Shown: piece after piece, positions 6,263 to 12,789 of the stretch
Layout: each line of letters opens with the position of its first letter
Position numbering within the stretch: position 1 is the first letter of the stretch
NCBI GenBank assembly: GCA_964574105.1
Contig: CAZNKH010000013.1
Span: forward strand, 1-13,683
Reading direction: 5' to 3'
Length of the DNA: 13,683 nucleotides
Source of the DNA: UBA9988 sp964574105
Lineage (GTDB): Bacteria; Patescibacteriota; Minisyncoccia; Phycocordibacterales; UBA9988
Position numbers and translations under genes: made by a program
The notes under the pieces: generated by a model
What the model was told of the DNA's origin: nothing
Databases searched by the model: none
The model's input: only the letters and a program-made list of their open reading frames with translations

Positions 6263-8098
6263 ATGGAAAAAGAACAACAGAAAGAACGGCGCATGCGGCG
6301 CTCCTCTCCGCATATGATGCGAAAGTCTATGCAGAATGTCGATGCTCCTTCTCATCATACTGGTAACAATAATGATGAGAAAGAATCTAAAGGGCGCAAA
6401 AAAGCGCCCGTGCCCAAGCTTGCGCCCGGAGATATCCGGATAATTCCCTTAGGAGGAGTGGAAGAGATTGGCAAAAATATGACTGCCATTGAGTTTGGCG
6501 ACGAGATCATTGTGATAGACATTGGCGTGCAGTTTCCCGATGAACAGACTCCGGGCGTTGACTACATTGTTCCCGACACCTCCTACCTTGAGGAGCGCAA
6601 ATCAATGGTAAAAGGTGTGATTATCACACATGGTCACCTTGACCACATTGGCGGTATTCCCTTTGTTATAGGAAAGATTGGTAATCCGCCTATCTACACC
6701 ACACTCCTTACAGCTGTGATGATTAAAAAACGGCAAGAGGAGTTCCCGCATCTCCCGAAGCTCACTATTGAAGTAGTCGCGGCAGGAGAGTCTCTGCGTA
6801 TCGGCAAAGGTTTTTCCCTTTCTTTCTTTGGGACAACACACACCATTCCCGACACCATCGGCGTAATCATGCACACACCATATGGAGATATTGTGATCAC
6901 CGGAGATATTAAGATAGATCACAAGAACGGTACGCCAGAGTCAAACGAGGTAGAGACCTACGGGAAGATCGGAAAGGGGAAAAATCTCCTCCTCATTGCA
7001 GACTCTACCAATGTAGAAAAGCCCGGCTACTCCTACTCTGAGCGTGATGTACACATCAACCTTCATAAGATACTTTCCGAAGCAAAGGGGCGTCTCATTG
7101 TGGGTACCTTTGCATCACTTCTTGAACGCATCATCTTCATCATTAAAGACGCAGAGGAGATGGGAAAGAAAATTGTCGTGGAGGGACGCTCTATGAAAAC
7201 GAATGTGGAGATTGCGAAGGAGCTCGGGCTTCTCTCTATCCGCCGTGACACCATCATCCCCGCAGAGGAGATGCAGAACTATCCGGACAATAAAATTATC
7301 ATCCTCGCTACTGGCGCGCAAGGTGATGAGTACGCAGCGCTTATGCGTATCGCCAACCGTCAACACAAGACGGTCAAGTTAAAGCGTGGTGATGTGATTC
7401 TCCTTTCCTCATCAGTTATCCCGGGGAATGAGAAAGCCGTACAGAAATTGAAAGATAATCTCGCACGACAGGGAGCAAAAATTATTCACAACAACATTGC
7501 TGATGTGCACTCATCTGGTCACTCCTACGGAGGAGAATTGGAGTGGGTACACACTATGGTGCAGGCACGCTTCTTTCTCCCCGTACACGGACACCACCAC
7601 ATGCTCCGTGTGCACGCAGATATGGCAGAACGGCTAGGAATGCCAGATAAAAATATTATTGTGCCAGATAATGGTAGTGTGATTGAGATTACCGATGGAG
7701 GAAAACGCATCATCAAGCGCAAAGAGAATGCCTCCGCAGGCATTGTGATGGTAGACAGCCTTGGCACAGGAGATGTGAAGGATGTGGTCATCCGAGATCG
7801 GCAAATGCTCTCTGAAGAAGGTATCTTTATGATTGTGGCCATTATCAACTTAAAAACAGGTAAAGTGCGTAAGTCTCCCGACATTATCTCTCGTGGCTTT
7901 GTGTACCTCAAAGAGTCACAGGATCTCTTGCGTAAGGTACGCTTTCTTGTTAAGAAGACTATTGAGACTGCAACCGAACGGCAGCATCCCATCAACTTTG
8001 ATTATGTGCGCAATGAGGTGCGTGAGAGTGTTGGCAAACTCCTCTTCCAAGAAACACACAAGCGGCCTATCATCCTTCCGGTCCTGATTGAAGTATAA
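6263..8098 (+). CDS. rnj: Ribonuclease J (metallo-beta-lactamase/beta-CASP RNase)
   Basis: RNase J cuts RNA internally and degrades it 5' to 3', and is central to mRNA decay and rRNA maturation in bacteria lacking RNase E. The 611 residues contain the zinc motif H123-G-H125-L-D127-H128, H193 ('GTTHTIPDTIGV'), D215 ('VITGDIKID') and H442. Beta-CASP motifs include 'GRSMKTNVEIAKELG' (308-322), 'ATGAQGDEYAALMRIA' (349-364), 'SSSVIPGNEKAV' and 'HSSGH' (416-420). A C-terminal domain follows from about 490, with 'RSPDIISRGFVY'-like text ('KSPDIISRGFVYLKES', 537-552). Odd points: residues 1-55 form a charged, low-complexity extension absent from typical ~555-residue relatives, and 'VHGHHHML' (441-448) has His where most members have Glu after the His-Gly. 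The catalytic metal ligands look intact. No Shine-Dalgarno precedes the ATG, six bases after the previous stop. Confidence 0.95.
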   Translation: MEKEQQKERRMRRSSPHMMRKSMQNVDAPSHHTGNNNDEKESKGRKKAPVPKLAPGDIRIIPLGGVEEIGKNMTAIEFGDEIIVIDIGVQFPDEQTPGVDYIVPDTSYLEERKSMVKGVIITHGHLDHIGGIPFVIGKIGNPPIYTTLLTAVMIKKRQEEFPHLPKLTIEVVAAGESLRIGKGFSLSFFGTTHTIPDTIGVIMHTPYGDIVITGDIKIDHKNGTPESNEVETYGKIGKGKNLLLIADSTNVEKPGYSYSERDVHINLHKILSEAKGRLIVGTFASLLERIIFIIKDAEEMGKKIVVEGRSMKTNVEIAKELGLLSIRRDTIIPAEEMQNYPDNKIIILATGAQGDEYAALMRIANRQHKTVKLKRGDVILLSSSVIPGNEKAVQKLKDNLARQGAKIIHNNIADVHSSGHSYGGELEWVHTMVQARFFLPVHGHHHMLRVHADMAERLGMPDKNIIVPDNGSVIEITDGGKRIIKRKENASAGIVMVDSLGTGDVKDVVIRDRQMLSEEGIFMIVAIINLKTGKVRKSPDIISRGFVYLKESQDLLRKVRFLVKKTIETATERQHPINFDYVRNEVRESVGKLLFQETHKRPIILPVLIEV

Positions 8099-8106
8099 TA
8101 AGAGAG

Positions 8107-9273
8107 ATGCGTTCAAAAAATATTTCTCTGCTCCATGTAATTGGTTTTTTCTTTGCGGCAACAATGGCACTCTCTGCCTATGTCGGCTCCTCTTACCTCT
8201 CTCCGCTCATTGGAGAGCGTGTAGTCGGCTATGTATACGCCGTAGCCGCACTTGTCACTATTCCTTTAATGAGTATGCTCCCTCGCATACTTACCAAGCT
8301 CGGTGTCAGACATTTGAGTGCACTCCTCTCAATCGCAACAGTAACAACACTCCTCATACTCTATGGGTCTTCTTCTCCCCTCTTTTCCGTACTCGCCTTC
8401 ATCGCCTTCTACGCACTTGGTATCATCATGATGTTCTCGTTGGATCTACGGCTAGAACAGCTCTCGGTAGATACTAAGACGGGGAGAATACGCGGACTCT
8501 ATCTCACCGTCGTCAATACCGCGTGGCTCCTCTCTCCTTTTCTCGCAGGGATACTCGCGGCACAGAGCGTCTCGCTCGTATACCTTGCGGCTGCAAGCAC
8601 GGCACTTCTCGCCGCAATCACTGCTGTATGGAACGCGACAAGGAGTAAAGAAGAACGGCTTCCTTTGCATACACCCTCCCTCATGCGGGCAGGCGTGAGT
8701 ATCATTCGCGGGCGTAGAGGCCACACGCGAAATGTGTATAACGCCCTTCTCCTTGATCTCATACTGAATGTGTTTTATGCCATTATGGTTATTTACATCC
8801 CGCTACATCTGCGCTCACTCGGCTTCTCGTGGGAGCAGCTGGGAATCATTTTTACCGTCATGCTGACCCCCTTTGTTCTCTTTCAGTATGTGCTGGGAAG
8901 ATTGGCGGATCGTTACACCGGTGAGCAAGAGTTTATGGTCGCGGGACTCTTAATGATGTCCTTTGCCAGCTTTCTTGTGTGGTTTACCAATTCATCTCAT
9001 ATGCTCATATGGATGGGGATACTCCTTCTCTCACGCGTTGGAGCGAGCTTCTTAGAAGTGATGAAGGAGAGTTACCTCTTTAAGCATGTGAATGGGAATG
9101 ATGCGGCAATTATCGCGCTCTCACGCAATATGATGCCGCTCTCGTATGTGATTGCGCCACTCCTCGCTGCACTCGTGCTTACCTTCACGCTCATCCCCTC
9201 ACTATTTTTTATGCTCGGAGTGGTACTTTTCGTAAGTATACGCTTCGCTCTCTCACTTACAGATACGCGATAA
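8107..9273 (+). CDS. Major facilitator superfamily transporter, substrate unknown
   Basis: This 388-residue protein is hydrophobic throughout and consistent with about 12 membrane helices in two six-helix halves, separated by a basic cytoplasmic loop at about 177-210 ('ATRSKEERLP', 'RGRRGHTRNV'). The segment 'GRLADRYTG' (264-272) resembles the MFS motif-A loop after the second helix of the second half. The first-half motif is degenerate ('PRILTKLGVRHL', 59-70). I cannot name a substrate; drug or metabolite efflux is as likely as uptake. The ATG is preceded by AAGAGAG, a weak purine-rich ribosome-binding site, eight bases after the RNase J stop. It is the last gene of the secG cluster and converges on the helicase gene with only 21 bases between stops. 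That gap holds A6 and T6 tracts but no convincing GC hairpin. Confidence 0.85.
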   Translation: MRSKNISLLHVIGFFFAATMALSAYVGSSYLSPLIGERVVGYVYAVAALVTIPLMSMLPRILTKLGVRHLSALLSIATVTTLLILYGSSSPLFSVLAFIAFYALGIIMMFSLDLRLEQLSVDTKTGRIRGLYLTVVNTAWLLSPFLAGILAAQSVSLVYLAAASTALLAAITAVWNATRSKEERLPLHTPSLMRAGVSIIRGRRGHTRNVYNALLLDLILNVFYAIMVIYIPLHLRSLGFSWEQLGIIFTVMLTPFVLFQYVLGRLADRYTGEQEFMVAGLLMMSFASFLVWFTNSSHMLIWMGILLLSRVGASFLEVMKESYLFKHVNGNDAAIIALSRNMMPLSYVIAPLLAALVLTFTLIPSLFFMLGVVLFVSIRFALSLTDTR

Positions 9274-9294
9274 AAAATGAATGACATCCTGATT

Positions 9295-12264
9295 TTATTT
9301 TTTCATTAATTGCGCGAGGGCGCAGTACTCACAGTCAGGATCAGAGCAACTGCGATCCCAAAATGCGAGTGCAGCAATGTCATTGAGTACCACCGTTAAT
9401 TCCGTCTTTAATATCTCTACATCCTCCGGAGTGATGGTGAAGCGTTCATTTCGGTAACGACCTCTCTCGTCCGGCTCCACAAAAGCAATCTCCCCTTCTT
9501 TCATAGTGAATACTCCCTGTCCATCCAAGAGTAGTTTGTAAAATACTAGCTGACGGAAGTAGTTCCCATCCGCGCTCTTTGTCTTACCCAGGAGTTCATT
9601 ACGCGTCTTATAGTGCCCAGTCTTGTAATCACTCACCAGTACTGTCCCATCCGGTAAAAATGTAAGTCTATCCAATACGCCATTTAGACGGACACTATCT
9701 TTCCCATTTAAAGAGAATGGGACACCCCGTACAGCGTACTCCGTGCGCACATCTATGGGAAACACAGCTCGGTGTTCGTGCATATAACCACGCAGTACCA
9801 CACGCCCTTTAATGAGGAGTTCCTCACGCTCGATAGATAGGATGGGGGACTGCGCTACTACTTCTTCAAAAGTATGCAAGATGCGTGAGATAGAAAGCCT
9901 CCCTCCCTTCCCCACACTGTCATACAACTCTTTAAGTGCGGCATGGATGGCGCTCCCGTAGATAAGGTGCTTACTCTTTGCCTCAGGGATGCGCAAGAGA
10001 TTTACAAAAAAGTATCTCCACGGACAGTTTCTATAATTATTGAGATGTGTCACCGAGAATCCCCGCTCTAAAAAGAGCGTGCGCAGATACTCCCTGTCCG
10101 GCACAGGGCGTGCCATCCGTATCGTATGTGAAATGGGAGCCAATGTTTTCTCTTTCTCTTTTTTCAACGAGGATGAAAGAGTAGCGAGACAGCATCCATC
10201 CAGTTCAGAAATAAATTGAGTTGGTAAGAGCGCGGTCCCATCCTCCGCTGTATTACCATACGAGAGGAAGGCTCTTTTACGCGCCCGTGTGAGCGCCACA
10301 TAAAGAAGTCTCCGCTCATCATCCACTCCTATCCTCTCTTGTAGAGCGCTCCCGCGCAGTGGTAAGTCAAAACGCTCGCGCGAGACGCGCCCTCCCACAT
10401 GCCCATGAAAGACGCGCACAATAAACACATAATCAAACTCAAGACCCTTAGAGCGATGCATAGTCATAAGACGAACACCACGCTTCCCCACACTTTGCTC
10501 TGGGATGGAGAGGCCATGATTCTGTATGGCGGTGAGATACTCAAGAAATTCTTTCAGTTTGTGGTTGGGGTATCGCTCCGCGTAACGCTTGAGTTCGGCA
10601 AAAAAACTGGAAAGTCTTTCCAGTGTCGTAATTGCTTCAGGAACGGCAGTGAGTACCGCTTCTCGGTAGCCACTTTCGTTAATGAGCCAATCTACACAGG
10701 TAGGGAGCGCATGAGTGTGTGCAATCGCATTCATATGTGATAATTTCCGGGAAAAGTGTAACGCCTCATCTGCTTCCTTTTTGCTTAGGGCCGTCAAACG
10801 ATCCGCATGAGCGAGGACTCTGTAGAGAGGTGTCATGGTATCTGCCGCGTGAGCAATCAGTGTATAACGCACATGAGCAGGAACCCCGGTGAACGAAAGA
10901 CAGAGGAGCTCCGCCAGACGCTTGTCCTCATCCATGTACTCTGCGCCATATAAGAGGATAAGGAGTTCTTTGAGAGCTGGATCATCCAATACATCCGTGT
11001 CTGAGCTAATGAGCGTCTCTATTCCGCGCGCGGCAAGTGCCGATGCAAAGGGTGCCATATCACTATTGTCTCGGTAGAGCACGGCAATCTCCTCCGCAGG
11101 AACGCGCCGTGCAATGAGCGCCGTAATCTCTCTCGCAATGTACTCGGGCTCCTCATCACTGCGCGACAAAGAGAGAATGGAGATGGGATCATCTCCTTTT
11201 GTCTTTTTTGCCACAAGTTGCACCTTACTCAATCGACTATCTGGGGGCGCGGCCGCGGCAAGTGAATGCGCCGCATCAAGGATTACCTGTGTAGAGCGAT
11301 AATTATCAGAGAGCTCAATAATTTTTGCAGCAGGAAAGCGCTTGGTGAAGTAGAGAAAGTTATCCAGCGATGCCCCTTGGAATTGATAGATTGCTTGCTT
11401 TTCATCACCCACAATAAAGAGGTTTGGACTCTCGTGGAAGCTTCCGAGCAACTCCAGTATGTTATTTTGCGCTTGATTTGCATCTTGATGCTCGTCAGCA
11501 AGGATGTAGAGATATTCTTCTTGGAGAGAGAGGAGGAGATTCTTCTCTTCAGAGAGTACGCGCACGACCTCCATAATCATATCGCCATAATCGTAGAGTC
11601 GTTCGCGCTTTAAGGTCTCCTCGTACACACGGTAGATCAGTACCAACTCACGGTTGCGTTCATACTTCTTTACTCTGGAACTCCACTCAGAAGCGCGCGT
11701 ACCCTCTGGCGCACCCTTCTTAAGCACCCGATCCTCTGCACGCAACAGTGTTGCAAAGGCAGAGGGAGAGATATTTTCTCGCTTCAATGTCTCAATTGCT
11801 CGTACAATGGAGCTTACATAGTAGAGTGGATTACCAAAAGGTTTGATCGCCTTGAGTCTTCGAGAAAGTACGGCCTGTTCCACAATACGGAGTGAGTCTA
11901 TACGATCTGCGGTGCGCGATCCAATAATCCGTGGAAAATACTCTGGATAGCGTTTAATGATGGAATTAGCAAAGCCGTGAAAGGTATGCATATGCACACG
12001 GTAGGCGGCACTCCCCACAATTTCAGCAAGACGAGCACGCATCGTAGCGACTGCCGACTGAGTAAAGGTGAGCGCAAGAATCGCCTCCGGCCCCACATCC
12101 GTCTCTCTAAGAATATTCGCAATACGAAGTGTGAGCACCTGCGTCTTCCCTGTCCCCGGGCCTGCAATCACAATTACAGGCCCCTCGAGAGTGTCTACGG
12201 CCTCTTTTTGGCGCGGATTGAGTGCGCTATAAAGTTGAGAGAATGTGCTTTTCTGTATGGACAT
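9295..12264 (-). CDS. UvrD/PcrA-family (SF1A) DNA helicase fused to a PD-(D/E)XK Fe-S nuclease domain (AddB/RecB-like)
   Basis: The 989 residues hold a full SF1A helicase: Q motif 'LNPRQKEAV' (15-23), Walker A 'AGPGTGKT' (34-41), motif Ia 'ALTFTQSAVATM', Walker B 'ADEHQDAN' (256-263), motif III 'VGDEKQAIYQFQGA' (285-298), motif IV 'LSDNYRST' (318-325), motif V 'LMTMHRSKGLEFD' (599-611) and motif VI 'LLYVALTRARKR' (653-664). From about 735 a RecB-type nuclease follows: H774 in 'YGSAIHAAL', D865 in 'GVLDRL', D879 and K881 in 'VSDYKTG', and Q905 in 'RQLVFYK'. C747 ('NCPWRYFF') plus C973, C978 and C981 near the end match the four-cysteine pattern of AddB/Cas4-like Fe-S nucleases, with C-x4-C-x2-C spacing at the end. 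The architecture suggests double-strand-break end processing or repair. No AddA/RecC partner is nearby. A simple UvrD repair helicase without end-processing is the alternative. Confidence 0.93.
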   Translation of the reverse strand: MSIQKSTFSQLYSALNPRQKEAVDTLEGPVIVIAGPGTGKTQVLTLRIANILRETDVGPEAILALTFTQSAVATMRARLAEIVGSAAYRVHMHTFHGFANSIIKRYPEYFPRIIGSRTADRIDSLRIVEQAVLSRRLKAIKPFGNPLYYVSSIVRAIETLKRENISPSAFATLLRAEDRVLKKGAPEGTRASEWSSRVKKYERNRELVLIYRVYEETLKRERLYDYGDMIMEVVRVLSEEKNLLLSLQEEYLYILADEHQDANQAQNNILELLGSFHESPNLFIVGDEKQAIYQFQGASLDNFLYFTKRFPAAKIIELSDNYRSTQVILDAAHSLAAAAPPDSRLSKVQLVAKKTKGDDPISILSLSRSDEEPEYIAREITALIARRVPAEEIAVLYRDNSDMAPFASALAARGIETLISSDTDVLDDPALKELLILLYGAEYMDEDKRLAELLCLSFTGVPAHVRYTLIAHAADTMTPLYRVLAHADRLTALSKKEADEALHFSRKLSHMNAIAHTHALPTCVDWLINESGYREAVLTAVPEAITTLERLSSFFAELKRYAERYPNHKLKEFLEYLTAIQNHGLSIPEQSVGKRGVRLMTMHRSKGLEFDYVFIVRVFHGHVGGRVSRERFDLPLRGSALQERIGVDDERRLLYVALTRARKRAFLSYGNTAEDGTALLPTQFISELDGCCLATLSSSLKKEKEKTLAPISHTIRMARPVPDREYLRTLFLERGFSVTHLNNYRNCPWRYFFVNLLRIPEAKSKHLIYGSAIHAALKELYDSVGKGGRLSISRILHTFEEVVAQSPILSIEREELLIKGRVVLRGYMHEHRAVFPIDVRTEYAVRGVPFSLNGKDSVRLNGVLDRLTFLPDGTVLVSDYKTGHYKTRNELLGKTKSADGNYFRQLVFYKLLLDGQGVFTMKEGEIAFVEPDERGRYRNERFTITPEDVEILKTELTVVLNDIAALAFWDRSCSDPDCEYCALAQLMKK

Positions 12265-12268
12265 AGGG

Positions 12269-12277
12269 TGATAGAAT
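12269..12277 (+). promoter_or_regulatory. Candidate extended -10 promoter of yqeY
   Basis: TGATAGAAT reads as TGN plus TAGAAT, one mismatch from TATAAT. Initiation would fall at about 12284, on or next to the ATG at 12286, predicting a leaderless yqeY message. There is no convincing -35. It overlaps the region into which the opposing helicase transcript must start. Confidence 0.4.
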
Positions 12278-12278
12278 G

Positions 12279-12305
12279 ATTATCTATGATACAAGAAAGC
12301 GTCAA
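12279..12305 (-). promoter_or_regulatory. Candidate promoter of the helicase-nuclease gene
   Basis: Read leftward: TTGACG (12305-12300), a 15-base spacer and GATAAT (12284-12279), one mismatch each from consensus but a short spacer. The -35 lies inside the first codons of yqeY. The expected start near 12272 gives a leader of about 8 bases with no Shine-Dalgarno. Confidence 0.4.
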
Positions 12306-12735
12306 AAATGATATGAAGGAGGCAATGAAGCAGAAGGACACGACTAAAGTCACCGCCTTACGGTCACTCCTTGCCGCCTTTACCAACGAGCTCGTCGCCG
12401 AGAAAAAAGCACCCGATAGCCCCGTATCGGACGAATTGGCGTTGCGCATTATTAAGCGCGCAGTCAAACAGCATAAAGATTCTATTGCACAGTTCTCCGC
12501 AGGTGGACGCACTGACTTGGTAGCACAAGAAGAAAAGGAACTCTCCTACATAGAGCCCTTACTCCCACAAAGTGTAGGGGAAGATGAAATTCGTCGTGTT
12601 GCAGAAGTAAAGAAGACGGAACTCGGCGTGAATGACAAAGGTAAAATTGGCATCCTTGTTGGAGCAGTGATAAAGGAGCTCGACGGAAATGCAGATGGGG
12701 CAGAGGTTAAAAAAATCGTAGAATCGCTATTTTAA
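12286..12735 (+). CDS. yqeY: GatB/YqeY domain protein
   Basis: This is a full-length 149-residue YqeY protein, the usual size. The family opening is 'VKNDMKEAMKQKDTTKVTAL' (6-25, conserved basic helix), followed by 'RSLLAAFTNELVAEKK', the middle helix 'IIKRAVKQHKDSIAQFSAGG' (55-74), the 'ELSYIEPLLPQ' block and the C-terminal GatB-like three-helix part 'GKIGILVGAVIKEL'. YqeY resembles the tRNA-binding tail domain of the GatB amidotransferase subunit and is thought to act near aminoacyl-tRNA metabolism, but its role is unproven. No Shine-Dalgarno is visible before the ATG. It is transcribed away from the helicase across a 21-base gap and ends at a strong terminator five bases beyond its stop, so it is likely a single-gene transcript. 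Confidence 0.95.
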   Translation: MIQESVKNDMKEAMKQKDTTKVTALRSLLAAFTNELVAEKKAPDSPVSDELALRIIKRAVKQHKDSIAQFSAGGRTDLVAQEEKELSYIEPLLPQSVGEDEIRRVAEVKKTELGVNDKGKIGILVGAVIKELDGNADGAEVKKIVESLF

Positions 12736-12740
12736 TAGCT

Positions 12741-12777
12741 AACAATAAAACCCGCCCTCAGGGCGGGTTTTATTGTT
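12741..12777. terminator. Strong bidirectional intrinsic terminator
   Basis: A perfect 17-bp inverted repeat: arms 12741-12757 and 12761-12777 with a TCA loop. The GC core is CCCGCCC/GGGCGGG, and an A-rich left arm and T-rich right arm give a U-tract in both directions. It lies between convergent genes, 5 bases after the yqeY stop and 12 bases before the stop of the leftward surface-protein gene, and so can serve both. Confidence 0.92.
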
Positions 12778-12789
12778 TGTTGGAGTTAA

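Noticed and set aside
9274..9307. Terminator between the converging MFS and helicase genes
   Set aside because: There are A6 and T6 tracts that could pair weakly, but no GC-containing stem, so I do not call an intrinsic terminator.
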